DNA of 64,000 nt. It comes from CAYILR01 sp964364175. GTDB lineage: Bacteria; Bdellovibrionota; UBA1018. Position 1 is the stretch's first letter. Each line of letters begins with the position of its first letter. The position numbers and the translations under genes were made by a program. The stretch is from positions 1 to 64,000 of the forward strand of contig CAYILR010000008.1 in NCBI GenBank assembly GCA_964364175.1. Direction: 5' to 3'. Of the stretch, positions 1 to 7,806 are shown one piece after another. The notes under the pieces were generated by a model. The model saw only the letters and a list, made by a program, of their open reading frames with translations, was not told the DNA's origin and did not search any database.

Positions 1-75
1 CCTCAGCAGGCTCCTCCTCCTCCTCAGCAGGCTCCTCCTCCTCCTCCTCCTCCTCAGCAGGCTCCTCCTCAGCTT
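1..75. repeat. GAG/CTC-rich tandem repeat coding for Glu runs
   Basis: The plus strand shows repeated blocks of the form CCTCAGCAGGCTCCTCCTCC with varying numbers of CTC triplets. On the coding (minus) strand these give PAEEEE-type repeats. Such repeats change length easily by slippage. The repeat may continue left of the window. Confidence 0.8.
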
Positions 76-388
76 CCTCGCCGTCCTCCTCCGCAGCAGC
101 CTTCAAGGCCGCAGCCGCGAGTTCAAGCGCGGAGAGCGCAAGCTCCTCGTCACCATCTTCGCAGCAGGGCTCTTCGTCCACGACGTCCATCGTGGCCTCG
201 GCCTCCTCGGCCTCGACCGGTGCAGCGTCAGCCGGGGTCTCGTCGAGTTCTGCCTTGATGGCACGAAGCTCACTCATGCAAGCATGGATGGTCCGGCGAT
301 CTACCGGGGATGCTGTCTTCATTGCTTCACGTAGCCCGCTCATCGCCTCACGGATCTTGAGCGCAGCCTGTACCTTGACGTTCTTCAT
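1..388 (-). CDS. Acidic head-region protein, partial (runs off left edge)
   Basis: Open from an ATG at 388 to the window edge with no stop, so the C-terminus is missing. An AGGAGA ribosome-binding site lies just upstream. The N-terminus is a short basic/hydrophobic helix (MKNVKVQAALKIREAMSGL). It is followed by increasingly acidic sequence that ends in runs of Glu broken by PAEEEE repeats encoded by a GAG/CCT-rich tandem repeat. No enzyme motif is visible. It is the last gene seen of the terminase-portal-protease-scaffold cluster. An acidic protein with an amphipathic N-terminus here would suit an internal prohead core component, by analogy with T4 gp67/gp68; that role is inference. Confidence 0.7.
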   Translation of the reverse strand, partial: MKNVKVQAALKIREAMSGLREAMKTASPVDRRTIHACMSELRAIKAELDETPADAAPVEAEEAEATMDVVDEEPCCEDGDEELALSALELAAAALKAAAEEDGEEAEEEPAEEEEEEEEPAEEEEEPAE

Positions 389-422
389 GGAAAAGTCTCC
401 TGTGAGAGAATGACGGGGTGAC

Positions 423-462
423 TGAATGGAAGCCCTTAGATTGCTCTAAGGGCTTCCATTCA
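423..462 (-). terminator. Perfect 18-bp hairpin after the virion protein gene
   Basis: Two 18-nt arms (423-440 and 445-462) are exact reverse complements around a 4-nt loop. The hairpin starts 8 nt past the stop codon of the 470-1216 gene and ends 34 nt before the next ATG. No U-run follows on the minus strand, so it may be an RNA-processing or stabilising structure, or an attenuator, rather than a classical intrinsic terminator. Confidence 0.7.
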
Positions 463-469
463 AGTCAGA

Positions 470-1216
470 CTAGGGGACGCCAGGCAGGTTGCATTGCACG
501 CCAAGGAATGCCTGCTCGACGCCCGGAGTGAGCAGCATCGTCGGCTCCATCGACTTGCGGCCGAAGACAACGCCGGCACCACCAAACGCGACGCGGCCCG
601 CCGCGCCCGTGCTGATGGCGACGTTCGCGTTCACGTCCCATGCGTTGCCAGTGTCGAAGTTCGACAGCTTGACATCGCAGTTGCCGTAAACGATGGTCAC
701 CTGATTGAACAGGCGCTCGGCACCATTGTTCACGGAGCGACGGCCACCACGACGGGCCAGTTCGGCCGCCGAGATGGTGAAGCGGTAGACGATGGTGAAG
801 GCCACGCCCGTGAGCGCGGCGTCCGCCGTGAGCACGTTGGTCGTGATGCCAAGCTGGCCAGCGCCGGGGGCACCAGCCACAACCACAATGGTCGCGCCAG
901 TCGAGGTGTTGTAGGCGCGAATGTTCGCCACAGCGTCCGGTGTCTCACGGAGGGTAACCGTGAGCGGAGCCGCTGCTGGAACGGACAGAGACTCGATGAC
1001 GGGGATCGATTCCTGGCCGGTCTCTGAGAGCCAGAGGAAGCCAGCCACACGCTCGGTACCCGCGCCAGCCGACGGCTCGACCATGAACGACCCGTCAGCC
1101 GCAGGCGCCGCCGAGAAGACCATGACCATGCCGCGCTCCAGTGCGCCTGTGTAGGACGGATTCAGAAGCACGTCCTTCTTGTGCTCCATGATCGAGAGGT
1201 TCAGATTGATTGCCAT
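470..1216 (-). CDS. Probable virion structural protein (capsid or decoration candidate)
   Basis: 248 residues, with AAGGA upstream of the ATG. The protein is rich in Ala, Gly, Val and Thr with alternating hydrophobic residues, as expected for a beta-sandwich virion protein. It has almost no charged helical region and no catalytic motif. It ends with a hydrophobic stretch (EQAFLGVQCNLPGVP). It lies immediately downstream of the scaffold-like gene, where T4-type clusters place the major capsid gene. At 248 residues without a recognisable HK97 signature, a decoration or other head protein is as likely as the major capsid protein. The isolated downstream hairpin would fit an abundant transcript. 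Confidence 0.55.
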   Translation of the reverse strand: MAINLNLSIMEHKKDVLLNPSYTGALERGMVMVFSAAPAADGSFMVEPSAGAGTERVAGFLWLSETGQESIPVIESLSVPAAAPLTVTLRETPDAVANIRAYNTSTGATIVVVAGAPGAGQLGITTNVLTADAALTGVAFTIVYRFTISAAELARRGGRRSVNNGAERLFNQVTIVYGNCDVKLSNFDTGNAWDVNANVAISTGAAGRVAFGGAGVVFGRKSMEPTMLLTPGVEQAFLGVQCNLPGVP

Positions 1217-1318
1217 GTTCTTTTCCTTGTTGCTTCCACCGTAAGGTGGTGAGAGGTATTGTTATCTTCGCTGAAACAGAGTGTTGACAGGTCGGTAGTC
1301 CTGTTACCCCTCACCTAC

Positions 1319-2554
1319 TCAATAGGTGCGGAAGCCACCGAAGCGGGTGCGGTAATCGATCTTCTTCCCACCATCTGCGGCTGCGGGAGAACCGACGCGA
1401 GTGGACGCCGACATGGGCTGCGCCTGCGGGGCTCCGGCTACTGGGACCGCAGCCGCCGCCATCTTGTTGGCCAGCGCCTGGTCGTAGTTCGGGTTCGCAT
1501 GTGCCGCACCAAGCTGGCTCGGTACAGCGCGCGAACGGCGACCGGCCGCCTGCATGGCGCTCTTGATCTCCTTGAGCGCCTCTGGCGTGAGGTTCGACCA
1601 CTCCTCGGCCTTGTCGAGGATCGACGCGAGGCTCTTGTTGCCCTGCGAGAAGAAGGCGTTGTCCACCATCTCCGAGGCGACCTGCTCTGGGATGCCCACG
1701 CCGGTCATGTCGGCGATGAGCGCGTCCTTGAGTGGGTTCTCGACGATGAAGTTGTTGGCCGAAGCTTCGAGCACGAGCCCGAGGTTCTCGACAAACTTCG
1801 CCTTGATGGCGGCGACCTTCTGCTTGATAGCCTCTGTTGAGGTCGCCTCCAGCTTGGCTTTGATCTCGGCGATCTTCTTGTTCTGGTCGACCTTGGCGAC
1901 GTAGGGCTTGGCCTTGACCGCCTTGAGGGTCTCACCGAGGCCGTGCTTCTGGATGCCGTCGATGATCGACTTGGCGAAATCCGGCGACACGAAGTGAGCC
2001 GCGATGCGATCGTGGTGGTCTTGATCCTTGAGAGCGATCTTGGCCATCGGCTCACCGTTGGCAAACAGCACCCAATGGGCGCCCACGTTCAGGACTTCAG
2101 CCACTGTGGTGGCGTCATCCGGTACGAAGGGAATGAGGTCGAAACGAGCTTCCTCGTCCTTCGGGAGGTCGGCTGGGTCCGCGACCGCCATGACGGCGTC
2201 TTCAAGGCCGGGCGGGATGAGGATGCCGGGCGAGAAGCTCTCATCTACGAGGTCTTTGCCTTCCTCGATGGCGCCCTCAAGCTCGGGCGGGATGACGTAG
2301 CCGAGATCCGGGGTGCCCATGTCGGGCGTGCCCGTCGGCGTGAGACCAGCGCCCTCGAAGCCACCGTTCTCCTGTGCCTTCACCGGAGCCTTGGCCGCCA
2401 AAGTGGCGGCCGGCTTCGCAGCAGTAGCAGGCTTCGCAGCAGTAGCAGGCTTCGCAGCAGCAGTGGTCTTGCGCGCAGTCATGCGCGCGCGGCGCTTGGC
2501 AGCAAGTTCCATCACCTTCTTGGAGGCGGAGATCAGGTCCGTTGTGCTCTTCAT
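1319..2554 (-). CDS. Scaffold / prohead core-like protein
   Basis: 411 residues, AAGAGGA upstream of the ATG. The N-terminus is basic (KRRARMTARK), followed by a KPATAA repeat linker at about residues 35-55. A Pro/Asp-rich segment comes next, then a long Ala/Lys/Glu helical region (about 190-330) and a low-complexity tail ending in FGGFRTY. High helix content, low cysteine, and the position after the prohead protease and before a virion protein match scaffold or core proteins. No direct family signature was recognised, so the role is inferred from context and composition. Confidence 0.5.
   Translation of the reverse strand: MKSTTDLISASKKVMELAAKRRARMTARKTTAAAKPATAAKPATAAKPAATLAAKAPVKAQENGGFEGAGLTPTGTPDMGTPDLGYVIPPELEGAIEEGKDLVDESFSPGILIPPGLEDAVMAVADPADLPKDEEARFDLIPFVPDDATTVAEVLNVGAHWVLFANGEPMAKIALKDQDHHDRIAAHFVSPDFAKSIIDGIQKHGLGETLKAVKAKPYVAKVDQNKKIAEIKAKLEATSTEAIKQKVAAIKAKFVENLGLVLEASANNFIVENPLKDALIADMTGVGIPEQVASEMVDNAFFSQGNKSLASILDKAEEWSNLTPEALKEIKSAMQAAGRRSRAVPSQLGAAHANPNYDQALANKMAAAAVPVAGAPQAQPMSASTRVGSPAAADGGKKIDYRTRFGGFRTY
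2412..2465. repeat. 18-bp tandem repeat in the scaffold-like gene
   Basis: Three consecutive copies of GGCTTCGCAGCAGTAGCA, the last diverged, encode the KPATAA repeat in the N-terminal linker. The first two copies are identical, suggesting recent slippage. Confidence 0.8.
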
Positions 2555-2681
2555 CGCAGTCCTCTTACCGTCCCCGTATTTAGGGACGGGCGTTAGTGAA
2601 GCCCAGTTGTCGTTGTGTTGTCATCGAGAAGGCTCGATGCTGTTATCGTAGACCCAGGCTTCTGTCCGTGTAGCTGGGGGG
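2555..2681 (-). promoter_or_regulatory. Structured leader upstream of the scaffold-like gene
   Basis: 127 nt without a gene. Read on the minus strand it holds a 7-bp hairpin with a 4-nt loop at 2622-2639 (CATCGAG/CTCGATG). A second hairpin just before the ribosome-binding site has CCGTCCC pairing with GGGACGG, and a weak GTAGC/GCTAC stem lies near 2685. No convincing sigma70 promoter was seen. These may be processing or translational-control structures. Confidence 0.4.
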
Positions 2682-3359
2682 CTACAAAACTAGACTTTCC
2701 TGATCAGTAGAAGCCTGCCTGCTTTTCAGTGCTCGACGCACAGCAGCTATCTGCCATTCTAGCTTCTTAGGCAAACGTCGCTGTGGCCGCATAGTAAAAG
2801 TGCGGGTCCAATCATGGCCATAGTTCTGAAGAATGGCCCAGGTCGGGAAGTCAATGATCCGGGGATGTAGGAGGTGTTGGACCACGAAGATGGACCGGCG
2901 CGCAGTGTCGTAGTCTCGGGGTCGCCACCCATGCCCATCACGCCGGGTTGTCGCCTTCATGTATTCCAAACTACGGAGGTGCTGGCGGGCTATCCGGGCC
3001 GCACCGTAACGCCGGTCTGCGCCTGAGGCAGTCAACGGATCCCGTGTCCATTTGCGCAACACGCTGGTAGGCATGTTCACGAAGTGATAGAAGCGGCCAC
3101 GAATCCACGCTCTTTCGCTGTCAGAAAGCTCCTCTACAGGAGCCGACATAGCATGAGAGAGGCTTTCTCTCTGAAAGCGATCGTTCTCATTCCACTCCAA
3201 GTGAAGATGACGTGCCTGCTCGGGCGTCAAATCCCTCACCCCGAGCGCACCGACCGGAAGCTCGGGAAGCTGTCGCCGGTAGGCGTTGAGCCGCGCTCTG
3301 AGGATGGCGTGCAGGAGGAACGGCCCTCCGATCTTCAGCGCCATCGAACGGCGGTTCAT
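2682..3359 (-). CDS. Unknown head-cluster protein
   Basis: 225 residues, basic, rich in Arg and Trp, with no recognised domain. The start ATG overlaps the stop of the HNH gene (ATGA). It therefore lies between protease and scaffold and was probably coupled to the protease before the HNH gene entered. No signal peptide or membrane segment. Function unknown. Confidence 0.7.
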   Translation of the reverse strand: MNRRSMALKIGGPFLLHAILRARLNAYRRQLPELPVGALGVRDLTPEQARHLHLEWNENDRFQRESLSHAMSAPVEELSDSERAWIRGRFYHFVNMPTSVLRKWTRDPLTASGADRRYGAARIARQHLRSLEYMKATTRRDGHGWRPRDYDTARRSIFVVQHLLHPRIIDFPTWAILQNYGHDWTRTFTMRPQRRLPKKLEWQIAAVRRALKSRQASTDQESLVL

Positions 3360-4471
3360 GCTAGCGCCTGCAACTCACGAGCGATGAGCGCTACGGTGCC
3401 TCGGTCCACGCCGTGAACCTTGGCGGCTCGTGTCTGGGACACCCCGCCTCGGAGCAGGACTTCGATAGCTGCCCGTGTTGTGGACAACAGACGGCGGCCT
3501 CGTGGCTTGACGCCGTGTTCTTTGGCTAGGAGGTGTATGGTAGTGGTGCCGACTTTGTACTTCTTTGCCACGGCCGTTGACGTCATCTCTGCGCGCAGGT
3601 CTGCCAAGATCGCCTGGCGTAGCTCCTCTGGAAGGGCCTGGTCTCGCTGCAAGTTGTGAACTTCAGCGAGCCTGCTCACGGTGCCGGTGCAGACACCATG
3701 GTCCGAGGCGATCTGCTGATGCGTCTTCCCGTCTCGGAGGTCTTGTTGAATGGCCTCAGAGGCCAGGACGACGTGCGAGCCGTGGTTTCGGTTTCCCTTC
3801 GGAGTTGACCACTCCAGGTTCGACCAGTGGTTGTTCCCTCGATCGTGGTCCAGATGATTGACCCAGGTTCTGGTTTCCGAATGGAACTGGCAAAAGGCCA
3901 AGGCTACGAGCCGGTGAATCTTTGCGGGTTGTTGAATGCCGGGGTAGCTGAGGTAGACTGTTTGATAGCCATCGCCGTTGTGTGACGAACACAACACACG
4001 AAACCTATCGTCAGTCTTTTGGCAGAGGACCAGGCCAGTCTCCGTGACGAAGTAGTTGGCAAACTTTCCTTCGTATCCAGGCAAGTCACCGACGCTGACC
4101 CGACGGGTACTGAGGACAGTCTCGTCCGCGTAGACGGCAGGGCTGCGAGGCTTCTTGCCGGAAGAAGCGTGAATCACGTTTGACTTCTGTGTCGCCCACT
4201 CCAGGTTGGAGACCACGTTGTTGGACCGGTTGCGGTCCATGTGATTGACGACGGGCAGGTCTCCAGGGTTGAGGAGGAACGTTTGCGCGATCAGCCGATG
4301 GACCAGGAGCCGCTTCATTCCCTGTTCGTTAGCCAGCGACACCATCTTGTAGCCATTGGCGTCCGGGTTCGGGTTGAGGAGCCGCTTTCTTGGGGCGTGG
4401 CGGATGTAGCCGTCAGTTGACGCTTCGTACTTCGGGTACGAAGGTACGGGTCGCCATTCGACGGTGGGCAT
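3356..4471 (-). CDS. Tandem NUMOD4-HNH homing endonuclease with HTH tail
   Basis: 371 residues from the ATG at 4471, two bases after the protease stop; a longer reading would overlap the protease. Two copies of a NUMOD4/HNH unit are visible. The first has WRPVPSYPKYEASTDG followed by VHRLIAQTF...NHMDRNRSNN...NLEW. The second has VHRLVALAF-like sequence followed by NHLDHDRGNNHWSNLEWST. Three helix-turn-helix repeats follow (QQIASDHGVCTGTVSRLA and similar). Such proteins cut DNA at intron-less or gene-flanking sites to spread themselves. The insertion between protease and the 2682-3359 gene, with near-seamless junctions, fits a free-standing homing endonuclease. Confidence 0.9.
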   Translation of the reverse strand: MPTVEWRPVPSYPKYEASTDGYIRHAPRKRLLNPNPDANGYKMVSLANEQGMKRLLVHRLIAQTFLLNPGDLPVVNHMDRNRSNNVVSNLEWATQKSNVIHASSGKKPRSPAVYADETVLSTRRVSVGDLPGYEGKFANYFVTETGLVLCQKTDDRFRVLCSSHNGDGYQTVYLSYPGIQQPAKIHRLVALAFCQFHSETRTWVNHLDHDRGNNHWSNLEWSTPKGNRNHGSHVVLASEAIQQDLRDGKTHQQIASDHGVCTGTVSRLAEVHNLQRDQALPEELRQAILADLRAEMTSTAVAKKYKVGTTTIHLLAKEHGVKPRGRRLLSTTRAAIEVLLRGGVSQTRAAKVHGVDRGTVALIARELQALA

Positions 4472-4473
4472 TG

Positions 4474-5292
4474 TCAGCCCCCGAAAGGCGACTGTTGTGT
4501 TTGGTGTGCAGTCCAAGCCGCAGGGTCGCTCACGCTGGAGGACTCGAAAAAATGCCATTGATATACAGCATCATACACAAGCTGGCCATTCAGCACCTGG
4601 CCCTTGCCGACGAACCGGCCCTGCACTCGGGCGTTCATCGGTCCCTTCATGCAGTCGCACGCACTCGGGTAGCTCGTATCCCAGCGGTTGGCGCAGTAGG
4701 AACAGTCCATGAAGGCTGTCCAAGCGGACATCGAATGCCCGCGGCGCTTGCCGCCAAGGACGTCCTCAGCAAGTTGGCGGTCCTTGGTGCGGTCGAACGC
4801 CTTGAGGATGTTCACGAACCAGCGGCCGTTCACCTCACGCATGGAAGCGTCGAGAATGACGCCCTTTGCTTTGGTGTTGTCGTCATGCTGGTGCTCATAG
4901 AACACCGGCTTGCCGACGAAGGTGCGAAACGCTTGGACCCCAAACTTCGGTACGAACTCGACGAGGCGAGACGTGAGGAAGCAATCCATGTTGCGGTTGG
5001 GGATATCACCTTCGACGATCGGCACTTCGGCGATGACGTAGTCCCGGATGTCGGCCGAGATGCAGTATGCCTCGGCTGCCGCTGGAAGCCATGACACATC
5101 CACGATGGCCTGCTTATCCAGCACGGAGGCGGACAACATCCGGAGGTTGCCGGAGCGAGGGTCACGGTCCAGGTTGAGGCGGAAGGACTCTTGTGTAGCG
5201 ATCTGCTCAGCGTAGCTCGATACGATGTGGGGGTCAGAGGCCGAGGCTTTGACGACACCAAGCTCATTATCAGAGAGGATCAAAGAGGTCAT
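4474..5292 (-). CDS. Prohead core protease
   Basis: 272 residues. The segment GKPVFYEHQHDDNTKAKGVI, then ILKAFDR and RRGHSMSAWT, matches the phage prohead (S78/U9-like) serine protease pattern. The conserved His is in the YEH motif and the nucleophile Ser in GHSMSA. A late Cys cluster (CSYC...CDC) is unusual. The start lies three bases after the portal stop, the usual portal-protease order. Expected role: cleavage of scaffold and of N-terminal targeting peptides inside the prohead before DNA packaging. Confidence 0.85.
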   Translation of the reverse strand: MTSLILSDNELGVVKASASDPHIVSSYAEQIATQESFRLNLDRDPRSGNLRMLSASVLDKQAIVDVSWLPAAAEAYCISADIRDYVIAEVPIVEGDIPNRNMDCFLTSRLVEFVPKFGVQAFRTFVGKPVFYEHQHDDNTKAKGVILDASMREVNGRWFVNILKAFDRTKDRQLAEDVLGGKRRGHSMSAWTAFMDCSYCANRWDTSYPSACDCMKGPMNARVQGRFVGKGQVLNGQLVYDAVYQWHFFESSSVSDPAAWTAHQTQQSPFGG

Positions 5293-5295
5293 GGG

Positions 5296-7278
5296 TCAGA
5301 CTGCCTTCCCAACCCGACTCAGGGAGTTCGGATCTCTGTTACGGACACTGCGGTCCACCGCGAGGTCTTGCTCAGAGGTGCCTACTTTGATGGTGTCTTG
5401 GGGAACGATCACGTCCGCCGAGGAAGATGCAATCTGGCCATCAGCAACATCCTCCGCGCGCTTCTTGCCGCGCCTCGACAATTCGGCGATGTCATAGCCC
5501 TCATTGTCTTTGCCGAAGGACAGCTTCTTCACTTCCTCTTCAAGTTCCTTGACGTCATCTTCGAGCTTCTCGTTATCAGCAGCGCCCTCCTGCAAAGCAA
5601 GCGTGCGTTGCTTGATCTGTTGGAACTTCATGGCCTCCAAGCGGAAGCTGACGTCCTCCACGGCGCCCTTCATGCGTTCCATCAGGTCGCCACCACCGAG
5701 AGTCCGATTCCACTCCTGCATGGAGACCGGGATGCCCTTCTCCTCCATCTTGTCAAGCAGGTCACCACGTACCGTATCTGCGGCCTGGTCGAGGCTCTTG
5801 CGGAAAATGACCGTGGGCAGGATCAACTCATGGTCATCTCCATCTACGCGGATACGATGCGAAAGCTCAGCTTCTGTGCGCTTGCGGAAGTTGTGGACGA
5901 CCGCTAGCGCCCGGAAAAACTTTTGCATCAAGAACGTCTCAGTGACGTACTTACGGTGAGCTTTGAGCCGTTCTAGGAAAATGGTAGGAGCCGTGCTGGT
6001 GTCGATGTTGGCATCGCCGGTCATAAGCTGCTCAGACACGCCAAACATTTTGAGCTTGGCCTCTTGGAGAAAGGCCCACTCGTCCTGCCACTTCCACATC
6101 TCCTGGAGGCCACCACGGATCTGATTGAACGCCACGTCGTAGCGCGTACCGATGGTGGAGGAGACCGAGTCTTCTTCCGCGGCCGTGTACGCCGATACCA
6201 AAGCGTCAATCTGTTCCGGCGTCGGTTCCCACTGCTCGGAACCAACGGCGATCTGAGTGATCGGTCCTGCTCGACGACGATGACCAGTGAGCGTAGCGTT
6301 GATGAGTGACTTCTCTAGTCCCCACAACGGGATGTTGCGGACATAGAAGCTGGTCCCAAACACGTCATTGAAGAACGACCGCCGAGGCAAGTAGGCCGTC
6401 ACCGTTGGGTCCAATGGGATCGGCTTGTTCGTCATGAACTGCTCAAGCAGCGCCTTCGGAAGGCCCTTCTTAGCGTCCACATCACGTGGGTCTGTCGACT
6501 TCGCCCATTGCTGTAGGTCAGGGCTTGGGACCAGATCGATCTTCGGCATGTAGCCAGTACGAGGGATCGGACTGATCTTCAGATAGTCCGAGTCATGGAT
6601 GACCATGTCGGTCCAGATGCCTTTGGCTGAGTCCAAGACCATCTGAATGACGACGCGGCCGATGACTAGATACTCCTTGGTGATGTCCTCTAAGTAACGG
6701 TCGACCCGTACCGCGTCTTTGGCGGCAAGGAAGGTGTCCAAGATCTTTTGGTCACGGATACCGCTAAGGTCGAAGTCCGACCAGCACATCTCCGAAATTG
6801 TCTCGACGACCGGGCCTTCGATCTGCCCCCGCGCGAACATGATGCGGAACATCCGGTTTTGGAGTCGTGGGTCACGCGGAATCCAGTCTTCGGCCACCGT
6901 GCCGCGGGAGAGGTCGTCGTAGACCGGGTTGAAGCGGTCTACCTTGGCGTTGGATGCTCCGAATGTCGTTGTCGCACTACCTGCGCCGCCTGTACTCGTG
7001 CTTGAGGACCCGGCCGCGGTGATGACCTGCGTGTCACGAGGAGTAGCTGGTACTGAAGCCCGAACCTGCCCCGCCGATGGGGCACTATTGATCAATGACT
7101 CGAATAGTGTTGCTGATTGTTGATGCTCTCCGTCCTGAACAAAACCACGGCGAGCTTTGTAGCCTCGAACAATCCCAGCACCTGGGTCCGGGGTTGAAGG
7201 CGACGAACCTGCCATTGGCCGCATGACGTGACCAATGGCATTTGTCAGGTAGCGCTGTCGGCGTCCGATTTTCAGCAT
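5296..7278 (-). CDS. Portal protein
   Basis: 660 residues from the ATG at 7278; a longer reading would run into the preceding gene. It lies directly between the terminase pair and the prohead protease. Typical portal features include a long alpha/beta body, the segment LWGLEKSLINATLTGHRRRA, then VGSEQWEPTPEQIDALVSAY. An acidic coiled-coil region near the C-terminus has alternating Glu, Lys and Leu (KLEDDVKELEEEVKKLS). The dodecameric portal forms the DNA channel at the capsid vertex and docks the terminase. The WEPTPEQIDAL motif recurs in the separate gene at 31896-32342. Confidence 0.85.
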   Translation of the reverse strand: MLKIGRRQRYLTNAIGHVMRPMAGSSPSTPDPGAGIVRGYKARRGFVQDGEHQQSATLFESLINSAPSAGQVRASVPATPRDTQVITAAGSSSTSTGGAGSATTTFGASNAKVDRFNPVYDDLSRGTVAEDWIPRDPRLQNRMFRIMFARGQIEGPVVETISEMCWSDFDLSGIRDQKILDTFLAAKDAVRVDRYLEDITKEYLVIGRVVIQMVLDSAKGIWTDMVIHDSDYLKISPIPRTGYMPKIDLVPSPDLQQWAKSTDPRDVDAKKGLPKALLEQFMTNKPIPLDPTVTAYLPRRSFFNDVFGTSFYVRNIPLWGLEKSLINATLTGHRRRAGPITQIAVGSEQWEPTPEQIDALVSAYTAAEEDSVSSTIGTRYDVAFNQIRGGLQEMWKWQDEWAFLQEAKLKMFGVSEQLMTGDANIDTSTAPTIFLERLKAHRKYVTETFLMQKFFRALAVVHNFRKRTEAELSHRIRVDGDDHELILPTVIFRKSLDQAADTVRGDLLDKMEEKGIPVSMQEWNRTLGGGDLMERMKGAVEDVSFRLEAMKFQQIKQRTLALQEGAADNEKLEDDVKELEEEVKKLSFGKDNEGYDIAELSRRGKKRAEDVADGQIASSSADVIVPQDTIKVGTSEQDLAVDRSVRNRDPNSLSRVGKAV

Positions 7279-7285
7279 GTAGCGA

Positions 7286-7801
7286 TCAGTATCGCACCGA
7301 CGACTCGGCGGAAAGCGGTAAGACCACCCGGTCGCGCGAGCAGTAAAGTGCAGCACGTTCATTCACGAGGCCGACAGGCTCCATCATGGAGTTGCAGCGC
7401 GGGCACTTGTCCCCAGCCTTCGCCGACTCCGGCGAAAACGCACCGGTACGCACCGGGGACACAGAGGAGAACGTGGTTGGGGGTGCTGACGCTGAAGCCA
7501 AGAGCACCTGAGAGCGTGTCGGCGCAACTCCCGCGTGCTTGACCGTCACCTTCCGCTCAGCCGCGGCACGTTGAGAGGCTGAGGTCATCGCCTCTACAGC
7601 AGCCTTGAGGGCGTTGTTCTGGTCATTGTCGGACGAGAACCGGAGCGAGCCATCGTTGGAGGCCCAGTCGGCGCTAATGAGCGCGTTCTTCACGGTTGCC
7701 CGGACACGCGGCAGATCACCGTCGAGCGCACCCAACGCCTTGGCTTTGGCTTCGAGGTCAGAAGTCCACAATTGATCGAAACTGCCAATGATCTTTGCCA
7801 T
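7286..7801 (-). CDS. Unknown protein with C-terminal zinc ribbon
   Basis: 171 residues from the ATG at 7801, which has GAGGG about 6 nt upstream; a GTG at 7810 is an alternative. The N-terminal two thirds is helical with no known domain. The C-terminus has a CPRC...YCSRD zinc-ribbon-like pair. It sits between the large terminase and the portal, so a packaging or portal-associated role is possible. No evidence beyond position. Confidence 0.7.
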   Translation of the reverse strand: MAKIIGSFDQLWTSDLEAKAKALGALDGDLPRVRATVKNALISADWASNDGSLRFSSDNDQNNALKAAVEAMTSASQRAAAERKVTVKHAGVAPTRSQVLLASASAPPTTFSSVSPVRTGAFSPESAKAGDKCPRCNSMMEPVGLVNERAALYCSRDRVVLPLSAESSVRY

Positions 7802-7806
7802 GTTGG

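Noticed and set aside
1943..2596. 217-codon plus-strand frame
   Set aside because: Antisense of the scaffold-like gene; its repeats are just the other strand of the 18-bp repeat.
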